Positions 12,467 through 24,782 are shown, counted from the first letter of the stretch. The stretch is 64,000 nt of DNA from Dipteronia dyeriana (GCA_032871835.1 CM065298.1:14265096-14329095); one strand, 5' to 3'. A program made the numbers and translations. The notes: a model not told the origin generated them from the letters alone.

Positions 12467-13181
12467 CTATCTCTGGTTTAGAATGTGTTAAAATTTAAAT
12501 CATCAAAAGTACTACAAAGCTCAACCCAGCCCAAATTTGGCCCAATAGAGACATATTAGATGTTCAATTGGGGAGATTTCATTAGCAGATCCCATATTCA
12601 CCCAACCTAATTACATAAATCTGCATCTAACACATTTATATTCTATTGTCAATTATATAAAATATATCAGTTTTTTATATCTGAGTCATCAGATTTAAAT
12701 GATTTAATTTGACTGTACATACTTATAAAAACATCTTTTAAATTAAGTGGCTCACATACAACAATTCGAACCGACAATAGAACGAATACATATATTGATT
12801 TATGATTATATTGATACTTGTAAAATAAAGGGATTTCTATTAAAAAAAATGTTAAAATAAAAGGATTTATATGAATTTTGAAAAGTTGACTTTGGAGATC
12901 TCATTCAAGTAAGGTTATTTTTATAACTCATTTCTACCGAGACAACTCAACACTAGTTCAGTGGTTTGTCCTTAAATTTATATCGTGAGGTTGTGGATTT
13001 AAGTCTATCCCTTACTTTTAAATCCCGAATTATTGTAATATTTCAAAAACTCATTTCTAATATAAAAATACACTTAAATTATACAAAATATTAGCGTTGA
13101 ATACAATGATTATTATTTGTTTTAATAATTTTGGTTTATTGTTATATTCTTAAAATATTATTTTAAATTAACCATCAAGGC

Positions 13182-13787
13182 TAAGGATGACAATTTGACC
13201 CGCACCCGCGGACACCTGCCCGAACCCGACCCTGTAGGGTCGGATGTGAATGGTGAATTTACGACCCACGGACCCGCGAACCCGTTTAATGAAAAACCCG
13301 GTAGGTTCGCAGGCGGATGCGGGTTGGAAAAACGAACCCGTGAACCCGTATACATAAAATACTTTTATATAAACATATATAGGCATTTCAATTATTTTTG
13401 ATCGTTTTATTTTTGATCGTTTTATTTTTATGGTTATTATTGTTTTGTAATGTATCAAGTAGAGAATTAGATATGGAAATTTAATTAAATTAAGTATCAA
13501 ATAGGTGATTACATGTGGAAATTTACAAATAACAAATCACGGGTTCACGGGTTCATGGATTGCATGTTTGTGGGTATCCCGCGGGTGAAGCATCCACCTG
13601 TGAACCTGTATTATTTCACGGGTCCGAGGGTGAGGGTATGGGTGCAATCATAACCCGCGGGTTAAAACCCGTCCGTGAACCCGCTTACCTACACGGGTTT
13701 GAGAGCGGGCATGGGTGAGAAAAAAATTCACGGGTGAGGGTTTGGATTTTACAAAACCCACCCGAACCCGACCCGCTGTCATCCCTA
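13182..13787. mobile_element. hAT-type MITE, 606 bp, perfect 8-bp TSD
   Basis: The ends are TAAGGATGACA and TGTCATCCCTA, flanked by the perfect 8-bp target duplication ATCAAGGC (13174-13181 and 13788-13795). Subterminal regions are crowded with 'cccgaaccc' / 'gggttcacggg' motifs in both orientations; the middle is AT-rich. An 8-bp duplication with TA(A/G)GGATGACA ends is the hAT signature. No transposase is encoded, so movement would need an enzyme from elsewhere. The short ORFs inside are only the repeat motifs. Confidence 0.88.
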
Positions 13788-13795
13788 ATCAAGGC

Positions 13796-15466
13796 CAGCC
13801 CATTCTTAAATCAAAAAATAGACCAACCCATTCCAAATATGAAAAACAAGTGGCACTTCAATTAACCCAAAGAAGCAATGTTGAATTATCCATATTGCTA
13901 TATTTTTTTTTTTTTTGAAGTTTTGTATATTTGATTAAAGGTAGACTCAATTAATTTCAATATTGATCAGGAAAATATTTTTGAAATTATAAAAATGATC
14001 GTATATTTTGTCTTAAAAAATGTTCTAGAGATCCCTTGAAAAATCATAAAACATATTAGACCCTTCTCTCATTAGATCATTTTAATCGATTTTTTTTTTA
14101 TAAAAAAAATATTACTAGTTCTACTTGTAATAAGGTCAATCCTTTGAGAGTTTTATCATTTTATTTTCTCGATCTGGGCGAGGCTATGAAAACGTCTAAT
14201 GTAATTCTGTTCTATAACATAATTTGTTTTGAAAATAAAAAATAGATTTTGAAGCTTTCAAAGTTTTACAACACAACACAATTATATTGGAAAATCTCAC
14301 AATTAACTTGATGACACTGTCCCATACAGATTTTTATCCACACTCAAGCCTAATCACATAATATCTTTTTAAATCATTGTAGGGTGAGACACACATCTTT
14401 TGATGTTATTGTTTGAACAACTTACTTGGCCATTTGTGGCCACACTTTGTTTGCATGTTTCACAAAATTGCACAAAATTACTTTACTTTTTCATTATTTG
14501 CCTCATGAGACATGTGGGTTTTTGCATTCAAGTCTTCCTCAACAATCAACAATCAAAACTTAGTATTTATTGTGATCATAAAAGAATTTTATTGTGATCA
14601 TAAAAGAATGAAACAAAGATAAAGAGGAAATTCTAAGAGGATATAACAAATTAAGGAGATATCTTTTTCTTTTAGTTATACATGGGTTCATTAATGGTCG
14701 AAGATTATCATAATTCATAATAGAGAATCCGAATACTATTAATGTATGTGTGTCCGATTTTAAGTTTATAATTAAATTGATATTCACAATATAATAACAA
14801 TGATTTTCTTCATTTTAAGTCAAAGCATTTTTCATTACTGAATTACTTTAAATAATTTTAAAGACAGTCATGACTTGGTAACACTTCAGCAAGCAACACA
14901 TGTATATTTTATAATGAAAAATGCCATCTACTTTTTAATATATTTATGAAACTACCGGGCCTATTAATTAAATAATAAGGCCATTTTTCATCACTTAATT
15001 ATAATAATATTATAAATATGGATATATATAAACGATGAATTTGGATCTACTGTTTACTTCATAAGGTTAGATTATATCAACTCAATTTTTTGATTTCAAT
15101 ATATTGAAATCAAAAAATTGAGTTCATCAATTAGAGTTAATATAGACCGACTTAAATAAGAAAATTATTCATCTTTTATCAGTATGGACATATATGATAC
15201 GAAGAATGAAGAGGACTAAAGGGAAAAAAAGATTTTTAAAAATGACTAAAAACTGATAGGAAAAATCATCGCCTATCTTTTGATTAAATATTATATGGTC
15301 AATGGCGGGGGCAGTTTACATAGGTCAGACAATTACAAATTTACAATAAATAAATATACCAAAATTACGTATTGGATCTTGCATATATTTTTTATGGTAT
15401 ACAAACTCTATAATATTATAAAATCAATCAAAATCACTTTATATCCGTACATATACCTACAACCAA

Positions 15467-15513
<47 letters not shown>

Positions 15514-15843
15514 AATATAAAAATAACTTCTTTAAATAGAAATTATCACATGTCCTTTTCTTATATACTTGCAAAATATTCATATAATTATGTACAACAA
15601 ATAATCATATCATTTTTTATATATAATTGCTTGGTTGTAATCCTCTCAAAGCAAGGAACGAGTTGTCATAAAGCTTCATTTATCATTTCCAAAATGGCCA
15701 TGCCAACTTCATGCCAAGAGCCGTATCAACAAGCAATCATGAATCATGGATGTGTAAGCATTTATAGTCAAATTCATATATATATTTCAATTCTAAGGTA
15801 GAGGGTATACATTGAATAACACTTAAATATTGAATATATATAT
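13796..15843. other. Intergenic, AT-rich, no gene seen
   Basis: No recognisable gene. Notable contents are a 21-bp direct duplication at about 14566-14606 ('attgtgatcataaaagaa' twice), the perfect palindrome at 15079-15124 and a (TA)n run at 15475-15506. The frame at 15280-15801 runs through the (TA)n repeat and is not convincing. Confidence 0.5.
15079..15124. repeat. 46-bp perfect palindrome
   Basis: Reading from 'aactcaattttttgatttc' to its exact reverse complement 'gaaatcaaaaaattgagtt', the whole 46 bp is self-complementary with no spacer (centre between 15101 and 15102). It is AT-rich and lies in gene-free DNA. Confidence 0.97.
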
Positions 15844-16022
15844 ATATATATATTCAAGTCAGTACATACTGATATAAATTCATCCGAACGTTGGATATTG
15901 ACCATTAGATTTACATACTTTGACTCAAAATGTACGCACTTATCAAAACTTCTCTATAATCAACGATCTACATGTAATGTATTGATTTAAGTTATATCAG
16001 TACGTACCAATGAGAAAATGAC
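15844..16022 (-). mobile_element. Small MITE, same family as 10225-10380, copy 2 (inverted)
   Basis: The ends 'gtcagtacatactgatata' and 'tatatcagtacgtacca' are mutually inverted, and the whole segment is the reverse complement of the copy near 10.2 kb. No coding capacity. A (TA)n run precedes it, as at the other copy, suggesting a target preference for TA-rich sites. Confidence 0.65.
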
Positions 16023-16472
16023 AATATATATAAACCCTTATATAACACTCAAATAATTATAAAAAAGTTAATTTAAAATCCATCACATTAACAAAATTTA
16101 AACTTTATTTTTTCTTTAATAAGATAAAATGTAAAAATAAAACAAAAGGTAGTATAAAAAGAACAAGAAAAATTGAGGAGATTTTTGCCTCCTACTACGT
16201 GGAGTCAACAACCGTCAACTTAAGCGGAGGCAAAGGCAGCTCTAAAATTTTTTGGGAGTCAATTTAAAAAATCATTAAAAATTTAGCAGAAAAATATAGA
16301 TAATAAAAAATATTAATGTAAAATGTTAATAATAAAAAAGAATCGTGAACTTCGAGGCCACTCAACCAATTTTGATTTGCCACTGACCTTAACCTTAAAG
16401 CTCTATTTTGTACGAATGGGAGATAGAAAGAGGGAGACGGTTGGAGGGAGATAACAAGGGAGAGAGCTTTAA
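16023..16472. other. Intergenic, no gene seen
   Basis: AT-rich in the first half, then a purine-rich stretch with 'gggagatagaaagagggaga' near 16420. Nothing coding was recognised. Confidence 0.45.
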
Positions 16473-16809
16473 TCCATTGTTTGGTTAGAGATATAAGAGA
16501 GTGGAAATGAGAGGACTAGGGATCTCAACTCCCTCAAAGTCCATCAAAATCAATCCTTTCATCACGAGACAGATGGGACGATGAGAAATATCATTAGCGG
16601 AAAATGATAGCATTACCCTTAAATTTTTTATTACTTTCCAATTTATAAAACCGTAATATAGTAAATTTTTATATTATATATCAGTCCATCCATTCAACTC
16701 TCTTTTTCAATATCAAACAACATGAACGATAAATGTTATTCTCTATATCTCTCCTACTATCTTTCCTTCTTGATTCATTATTCATCCATCCCTCCTACCA
16801 AACATAGCA
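16473..16809. mobile_element. PIF/Harbinger-type MITE
   Basis: 337 bp with ends TCCATTGTTTGGTTAGAG and (inverse of the right end) TGCTATGTTTGGTAGGAG, flanked by the triplet TAA on both sides (16470-16472 and 16810-16812). The interior has no convincing coding frame. Confidence 0.6.
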
Positions 16810-16848
16810 TAAGGGATGTTGGGATACTCCTCTCTACACCCTACCAAT

Positions 16849-17516
16849 TAGGGGTGTACAAAAAACAGTCAAACCGAATCAAACCGACCAATCCAACCCA
16901 TAAAGTTTGGGTTGGTTCGATTACAAATATAAAAAATGGGTGGGTGGGTTGGTTTGTCTTTTGGATAAACCGATTAAAGGTGGTTCGGTTTGGGTTGAGT
17001 GAAATAATTCACCAACCCAAACCAAACCACACATTATAGAAAGTAAAACTAAAATATAAAATTCATCTACGTTTTCTATTCGGTCTCTGTTTTATAACTG
17101 TTACCAATTACTTTAAGTTTTTATAGTTTATTTATTTGTTTTGATACAATTATTCTGATTGATTGATGTATTAGGGTTTTAAAAGTATAGATGCTGTCAA
17201 ACAAGTATTTAATTGATAATTACTCATTTAACTTTTTTGTATTTCCTTTATATATATATATATAATTAATATTTAATGTTATGATTATTTTTTAAAAATA
17301 TTTTTTATAATATAATATAAAAAAATAAAAGATTTTTGAATTCAAATCTAAACCAGTAAATTAATCCAAACAAACCCGACCTTTTTTGGTTTGGTTTGAA
17401 TCGGTTTGAAAAATCAAATTGGTTTGGGTTGGGTTGAAATATAGCCAAACCGATCCATATTGGTTTGGTTTGACATTGAACCTCAACCCAAACCAAACCG
17501 AAAATGTACACCCCTA
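16849..17516. mobile_element. hAT-type MITE, 668 bp, perfect 8-bp TSD
   Basis: Perfect 12-bp terminal inverted repeats TAGGGGTGTACA / TGTACACCCCTA, with the perfect 8-bp target duplication CTACCAAT (16841-16848 and 17517-17524). Subterminal regions carry many 'aaaccaaacc' / 'ggtttggttt' motifs in opposite orientations. No transposase. A truncated relative is at 42401-42488. Confidence 0.93.
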
Positions 17517-17559
17517 CTACCAATTGAAGAGAGGAGGATACAATTTATAAAGGAGGATG

Positions 17560-18451
17560 TGTTGGAAAATTTGTGATAAACTTGAGGTTTGAGAGCGATA
17601 TTTGAGTATGATCGGTTTCATGAAAATGAAAGATCAATTTATATTCGAATTCGAATTCGTGAGAGCTTCGAAATGGTATACTCAAACTCACAAATCGATT
17701 AATGGGTGAATGAGAAATTGAGTCTCAAAGTGAGCCCATTGTGTAGGGAAAATATGCATCTTACATTGGTTGGGTAAAATCCTTATATGTAGTATATAAG
17801 TAGCTGTGCAATAGTAGCTTATCAACATGTGTGTGAGCGTGTTCTGCGTACACGAATGTCGCTCCAGTTGGACCGTAAGAGTACAGCCGAATTTTGCTAC
17901 TATTTTAATTTTTTTTTTCCTAAATCAATTTATTGATAAGGAACGAACCAATTATTTTCCCTAAGTCAAACGTTTTAAATGAATGATAAGGAAGAATGAT
18001 AATTTCCATTTTTTGATTAAGGAAATCAATTGAATTAAGGAAATAGTTGATTTTCGTTTTGGATTATGATACTTGATCACTAAGTAATGTAGCATTTTAA
18101 ATTTATTTTTTTCCTAAATCAATTTATTGATAAGGAAAGAGTTAATTTTTTTCCCTAAGTCAAACGTTTTAAATGAATGATAAGGAAGAATGATAATTTC
18201 CATTTTTTGATTAAGAAAATTAATTGAATTAAGGAAATAGTTGATTTTCGTTTTGGATTCTGATACTTGATCACTAAGTAATCAGAATCAGTGATCAGTG
18301 ATCAGTTTTGGATTCTGATACTTATTTGATCACTAAGTGATCAAAATCAATGATCAATCAAGAATAAATCTTTTTAAAAGATTATTCTTTAATTAAATTT
18401 CCTTTATCATTTAAAACGTAGTTATCAAGTAATTTCCAAATCAATCTAGAT

Positions 18452-18504
<53 letters not shown>

Positions 18505-18823
18505 AAAAAACCCTAGTCTACACACAATTCTTAGAATCACGAAATTACAGAGCAATTGTTATTCTCTTTTCTCTTTTTTTTTTTCTCTGTTCTTGGTAAG
18601 TTCGAACCTGATTTGAGTTTGCTGAAAGTGGTTATGCTTCGCACTTCCACTGTTGAATCGTTGTATCCTGAGAGACAATCGCTATACACATACGGTGTTA
18701 TATACAGCGAAATTGTCTTAAGGACACCGTGTGAAACACGTGCCTCAATTCCCTAACGTTTTGTTTATGTTTGTTATGTTCAGCAGATTCGAACCATATT
18801 GTTTTTACGTATTAAAAACAACA
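17560..18823 (+). repeat. 5' LTR of the copia element, with an internal 195-bp tandem duplication
   Basis: Starts TGTTGGAAAATTTG and ends AAAAACAACA. It is longer than the 3' LTR (1264 versus 1020 bp) because of a (TA)n expansion at about 18456-18500 and a tandem duplication (17902-18093 and 18094-18289, beginning 'attttaa...ttcctaaatcaattta'). The short frame at 18556-18756 recurs in the 3' LTR and is LTR sequence, not a gene. Confidence 0.9.
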
Positions 18824-18929
18824 ACCTTATGACAATTTGCGTTCTTTAATCCATCTTTTTCTAAAAACGTTTTCTACAAAAAGAACTTTCTGGTTTTGGT
18901 TTCTGGTTTAGATCGTGACAAACTTGGAA

Positions 18930-19125
18930 CTAATTGGGTCTGCTTCCAGCCACTGATTTCAAAAGAAAAAAAACGGTGGAAATCGGGTCTAATTCTAGAC
19001 ACTGATTTCAGATAATAATCTGATTTAATTTTTAGAAAATCGGGTCTATTAATAGACACTGATTTGGAAATCATTTGTGATTTCAACTGGGTAATCGGGT
19101 CTGTAATACCACACACTGATTGTGA
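18930..19125 (+). repeat. Four imperfect repeats in the copia leader, two with hairpin-forming cores
   Basis: The motif 'atcgggtct...cactgattt' recurs four times about 55 bp apart between the 5' LTR and gag. Two cores are palindromes: GTCTATTAATAGAC at 19044-19057 is perfect, and GTCTAATTCTAGAC at 18987-19000 nearly so. In RNA these would make short stem-loops in the untranslated leader. Their role is unknown; packaging or dimerisation is only a guess. Confidence 0.7.
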
Positions 19126-19871
19126 TTTTAATTGTGAAATCTAGAATCAATTATTGATTCACCGGTTTGATATCAACTGATTGATATCGGTACTGTCATA
19201 TAATATATATGATATTTGTGTGATTCTAATAGTATATCGGTTATACATACGAGTTGTGTAAATACTTGATATTTTAGAGATATAGAATTGTAGTCTATAT
19301 CTGAAAAAACCGTTAAAAGGATTATATCTTTATATAATCAGGTACAATCAGTTTATATACATACGAGTATATATATATTAAGTTCACTTAATCTTAAGTA
19401 TTGACTCTGGTTTTCAAATCATTTTATTGATTAATATGTATGTGCTACATATATTGTTGATATATATTAACATACAATTAGATCGATTGATATACCAGTA
19501 TGTTGTACTGATATGTGTGGAAATAAATAATACAAAATTTTGGTCAATCAAAAGACAGTATTATTGTTTGATATCAATGTTAGATATCAATTGTAATAAA
19601 TTGATTATATTATTATATAATCTTACCAAGTAGCAGTACTGTTTTATAAATATACATATTATATTTAAAGTGCTAGAATAGTGTTTGATACACTATATTT
19701 GATATATCAGTTATTGATATATTTTTATTAATGGGTGTTGATATATATTAACAAACTGATTGTGTTATATCAATTTCTGAGATTGTTATATATATACCGG
19801 ATGTGATAGATCAATGATTTATATCATTGTATATATGTGGTTAAAAAAAAAGGTTTGGTTTTCTATGTAAG

Positions 19872-20640
19872 ATGACTGCCAAATCAACTATGAACCTGAG
19901 CGTGACTCGAGAGAATCCGGTGGTCAACCCAATTGTGGGCCAGTTGACCGACCCGATGGTTAACCCTTTTATGGGTCAAATGAATACCCAAACGGTGAAT
20001 TCGTTTGTGTCTCCGGTTTCAGTTATGATAAATCATATGGAGAAACAAGAGAAATTCAGTGGTATGAATTTCAAAAGATGACAACAAAAGATGTTGCTCT
20101 GACTGACCACATTGAATCTTGCGAGATTCTTAATTGATGAGGCTCCTAAGACCAACAGTGGTAACGAGTTGGATATGTAAGTTTAAAATGGTGGTTATTG
20201 TCAAAATCAATTATTTGAACTTCATAATTGTAATTATCAATTTCATGATGATTTATTTCAATTATTAATTTCGGATTAATTGAAATATTAAAATTTGAAT
20301 TCAAAACAAACTGATTTCACTTTAATGTTGCCAATTTTAATGAGAATTAATTTTCATATTAATTCAGTTGATCTTCTCATGATACTACGGTGGATAAATC
20401 AAACATGAACTCGAGCATTCCACTAGAGACTTCAAATGATAATCCAAATGTAGAATTAGACACTTCGGGTGTTAATTCTTTGCTTGTGAGCGAAGTGCCT
20501 ATTGTGTTGCCAAGTGTGGCAACATTGATTTCGGCCATCAACTCATTCGTGAGAAACATGGTAGAACCGGTGATGAGCCAGTGTGTGAGTCACACGAACT
20601 TTTAGTGGTGGCAGTAAAAGATATTGTTTTGTTTGACCAC
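19872..20640 (+). pseudogene. gag remnant of the copia element
   Basis: The frame opens near 19872 (MTAKSTMNLS...) and reaches the typical copia gag stretch EKFSGMNFKR before a stop at about 20080. A further gag-like piece in another frame follows (...FLIDEAPKTNSGNELDM). After about 20170 an AT-rich stretch interrupts it, and a partial repetition of the gag start resumes near 20390-20640. Gag would normally form the particle shell. Multiple stops and frame changes make it non-functional. Confidence 0.6.
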
Positions 20641-21189
20641 ATTGAACCTAGTTGGGTTCCTAACTGAAAAAGACCCAATAGTGGTGAAGGGCGGGATGTT
20701 CAGGTATGGAATGCTATTGATGCATGGAACCATTCGGATTTTTATGCTGAAACTACATACTGAACGGGCTGTCAGATTCGCTGTATAGCGTATATTCTTT
20801 AAAAGAAAACCAACCAAAGAACTGTTGGAGTGGTTAGACCAGAAATACAAGAATGAGGATATAGGATCCAAAAGGTTTGTTGTAGGCCGGTTTATTGATT
20901 ACAAGATGAAGGACTTCATGACAGTTATGAGTCAAGTCCAAGAGCTTTAGGTGAGTCTGCTTAAGATTCATGCCGAAAGGATGACCTAAAGTGAAACCTT
21001 CTAGTGGTTGTTGTCACTAAAAAGCAACCGAGGTGGTGAGTATGAAGCACCATTTGTTGAATTATATGCACAACATGGAATCATACATTAAACCACTGTA
21101 CCGTATCAGCAAAATGAAGTTTCTAAACAGAAAGATCATTCCTTGAAAGAAATGATAAATGCAATGCTGATAAGTTCTGGATTGTCTTA

Positions 21190-23172
21190 GAATATGCGGG
21201 GTGAATCTATATTACCTTTTAAATAATGTACCCCGTAAGAAAGTAGACAAGATCCCATATGAGTTGTGGAAAGGAAGAAAGTATTCATACAAATTCTTAC
21301 GAATGTGGGGGTGTCTTGCCGAAGTGGATGTACCTACACCTAAGAAGGTGAAAATAGGTCTGAACCGTTGATTGCATTTTCATTGGATATGCCGATTTTT
21401 GGTGTATAAGTCTGACATCCCAGATATACACAAAAACACGATAATGGAATCTAGAAATGCATTGTTCTTTGAAGATGTATTTCAATGTAAATCCAATGAT
21501 GAAGCAAGTTGGTCAAAACGAACACATGTTGAAAGTTGTAAGGACCAAGAACAAGAAGTTGAGGATGAACCTAGACGTAGCAAAAGAGCTGGGACAGAAA
21601 AACCTTTTGGTCTAGATTTTCTGACGCTTTTGCTAGAAGGTGAACCTTGAACCTTTGAAGAAAAGGTAAGTTCTTCAGAAGGACTCTTGTGGAAAGAGGC
21701 TATCAAGAGCGAAATTGATTCCATACTTCACAACCATGCTTGGAAATTAGTGGACCTTCCTCAGGGATGTAAATCGCTAGGGTCCAAATGGATTTCCAAG
21801 AGGAAAATGAAAACAGGTGGATCAATTGATAAGTATAAGGTCAGACTTGTAATTAAAGGTTACAATCAACGAGAAGGCCTAGATTACTTTGATACGTATT
21901 CTCCTGTAATGAGAATAACCTCCATTAGGATGATACTTGCAATCACAGCTTTGAAAAATCTTGAAGTACATCAAATGGATGTGAAAACAGCTTTCTTATA
22001 TGGAGAACTAGATGAAGAGATCTATATGGAATAACCTGAGAGTTTTTCCGCTCCAGAGTAAGGAAAGAAAGCCTGTAAGTTGGTGAAATATTTATATGGT
22101 TTAAAGCAAGCACCAAAATAATGGCATGAGAAATTTGACAATGTTATGATGTCAAATGATTTTAAAATCAACGAATGTGACAAATGTGTTTATGTCAAAT
22201 ACACTGAAATTGAATATGTCATTTTGTGTCTATACGTTGATGACATGCTAATTGTTGGTAGTGATGATAAAATGATCAAATCTACCATGGAGATGTTGAA
22301 ATCAAGATTTGATAAGAAATATATGGGACCAACTGATGTAATGTTGGGAATGAAAATCTCAAAGATATCAAACAGACTCATTCTAAGTCAGTCACACTTA
22401 TTGACATGATTCTTGAAAAATTCGACAAAAAATGATTCTGGGATATCCAGAACACCAGTAGATACAAATCTACACATATCCAAGAATAAATGTGAGAGCG
22501 TCTCTCAACTAGAATATTTTCGAGTGATAGGAAGTCTGATGTAGTTAACAAGTTGTACAAGACCAGACATAGCTAATGTAGTCTGCAAATTAAGTAGATA
22601 TACGAGTAATCTGGAAACTGATCATTGGAAAGGAATAGTAAAAGTACTGAAGTACTCGTAATTATGAGCTGCATTATGCCAGATATCCTGCAGTCCTAGA
22701 AGGATACACTGATGCGAACTGGATATTTGATATGAAAGATTCAAAATCCACTAGTGAGTATATATTCACACTAGGAGGTGCAGCTGTATCTTGGAAATCC
22801 TCCAAACAGAAATGTATAGCCAGATCCACAATGGAATCTGAGTTTATCGCTCTAGATAAATGTGGTGAGGAGGCTGAATGACTACGTTAATTCTTAGAGT
22901 ATATTCCTAGATGGCCAAAACTTGTGCCAACAATTTGCATCCACTATGATAGTTAATCGGCAATAGGAAGTGCACAGTGCAACATGTATAATGGGAAATC
23001 TAGACACATACGTCGAAGACATAACACCATTAGACAACTTCTCTCAACTGGAGTTATCTCGATTGACTATTTAAAGTCAAAAGATAACACTGTGGATTCG
23101 CTAAACAAAGGGTTAAATAGAGAGTTAGTTGAGACATCAACGAGAGAAATGAGACTAAAGCCTATTAGATAA
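21190..23172 (+). pseudogene. pol remnant: integrase C-terminal region, reverse transcriptase, RNase H
   Basis: Pieces in order: integrase tail (PYELWKGRKYSYKFLRMWGC, about 21260-21320; EPRRSKRAGTEKPFG, 21565-21615); RT from WKEAIKSEIDSILHNHAW (21690) through KGYNQREGLDYFDTYSPV, MDVKTAFLYGELDEEIYME (stop at 22032), YLYGLKQAPK (stop), LCLYVDDMLIVGSDD (22227-22270) and RPVDTN; RNase H from [12 protein letters not shown] (22775) to KSRHIRRRHNTIRQLL and LKPIR (23170). The YVDD box is intact. At least six in-frame stops and several frame shifts interrupt it. Protease and integrase core (HHCC, DDE) are missing, so the element cannot move by itself. Confidence 0.88.
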
Positions 23173-23762
23173 AAAGTCGATACAATGGACACCAAACCTA
23201 GTTGACAAGAAATCCCAAGATCTAGGTTCAATGGGACAACCAAATTGTAAGACTCAATTGGATCACCGTGGGGGTTACCCTCAAGTCCATTCTTATGATG
23301 AAACAGTGATGCCCGTAGGAAAATGTTAAACTATGTTTTTAATGATTTTTATGCATCGAAATTCCTAGCTATGGAAATCCGAGCAGAGTAATGCGGGTTA
23401 CTCTTAATTAAGAAATCACCTATGTGAGAGAGAAGTGGGGCCGCTTTTAAAAGAGAATAGTGAAGGGCTATATTCTCTAGAGACTCTCACAGAACCAGGC
23501 ACATGTTCATGGCCAAAACGAACATAAAACTGAGAACCAAATCGGGTCTGGAAGATACCTGTGTAAGGTGTGTGATCGTTTACACAAACGGCAGAATAGT
23601 TCAAGGATATCACATCTACTGATCATCCAGTAAAGTAAGCATACATTTACAAGGGAAGGTTCAAAGGGTAACACCTACCTATCCTATACAGGTATCGACC
23701 GTTTGAACTTACCAAAAAGTTTTTCTCGTGTCTCCTAGGTCAATTTCATTCATGTGGGGGAT

Positions 23763-24782
23763 TGTTGAAAAATTTATGATAAACTTGAGGTTTGAGAGCG
23801 ATATTTGAGTATGATCGGTTTCATGAAAATGAAAGATCAATTTATATTCGAATTCTCTTTCGTGAGAGCTTCGAAGTGGTATACTCAAACTCACAAATCG
23901 ATTAATTGGTGAATGAGAAATTGAGTCTCAAAGTGAGCCCATTGTGTAGGGAAAATATGCATCCCACATTGGTTGGGTAAAACCCTTATATGTAGTATAT
24001 AAGTAGTTGTGCAATAGTAGCTTATCAACATGTGTGTGGGCGTGTCCTGCGTACACGAATGTTTCTCCGGTTAGACCGTAAGAGTACAACCGAATTTTGC
24101 TACTATTTTAAAATTATATTTTCCTAAATCAATTTATTGATAAGGAAAGAATTAATTATTTTCCCTAAGTCAAACGTTTTAAATGAATGATAAGGAAGAA
24201 TGATAATTTCCATTTTTTGATTAAGGAAATTAATTGAATTTAGAAAATAGTTGATTTTCATTTTGGATTCTGATACTTATTTGATCACTAAGTAATCAGA
24301 ATCAGTGATCAGTTTTGGATTATGACACTTACTTGATCACTAAGTGATCAGAATCAATGATCAATCAGGAATAAATCTTTTTAAAAGATTATTCTTTAAT
24401 TAAATTTCCTTTATCATTTAAAACGTAGTTATCAAGTAATTTCCAAATCAATCTAGACTATATATATGAAAAAAAACCTAGTCTACACACAATTCTTAGA
24501 ATCACGAAATTACAGAGCAATTGTTATTCTCTCTTTTTTTTTTCTCTGTTCTTGATAAGTTCGAACCTGATTTGAGTTCCCTGAAAGTGGTTGTGCTTCG
24601 CACTTCCACTGTTGAATTGTTGTATCCTGGGAGACAATCGCTATACACATACGGTGTTATATACGGTAAAATTATCTTAAGGACACCGTGTGAAACACGG
24701 GCCTCGATTCCCTAACGTTTTGTTTCTGTTTGTTATGTTCTGCAGATTCGAACTAGATTGATTTTACGTATTAAAAACAACA
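23763..24782 (+). repeat. 3' LTR of the copia element
   Basis: Begins TGTTGAAAAATTTATG after the polypurine tract and ends AAAAACAACA. Colinear with 17560-18823 but without the 195-bp duplication and with only a short (TA) run. Scattered single-base differences from the 5' LTR show that insertion was not recent. Confidence 0.92.

Larger units (their letters stand above)
10381..13173. other. Intergenic AT-rich DNA
   Basis: No gene recognised. It contains a MITE-like block at about 11220-11872 and a short tandem duplication at 12363-12466, annotated separately. Confidence 0.5.
17560..24782 (+). mobile_element. Ty1/copia LTR retrotransposon, degenerate, both LTRs present
   Basis: 7.2-kb element bounded by TG...CA LTRs (17560-18823 and 23763-24782). 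Flanking pentamers GGATG and GGAGG are probably a target duplication with one change. A polypurine tract 'gtgggggat' ends just before the 3' LTR. The order gag, integrase C-terminal part, RT, RNase H is Ty1/copia. Most of the protease and integrase core is missing (a collapse near 21190), and every coding block has stops. RT wording (MDVKTAFL, LYVDDMLIVGSD) and the RNase H end (KSRHIRRRHNTIRQLL) are copia. I do not assign a lineage with confidence. Confidence 0.92.

Noticed and set aside
15280..15801. 173-residue frame crossing a (TA)n tract
   Set aside because: The Ile-Tyr run comes from the microsatellite; no domain, and codon use looks like random AT-rich DNA.
18556..18756. 66-residue frame, repeated at 24521-24715
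   Set aside because: It lies in the two LTRs of the same copia element; repetition is explained by the LTRs.
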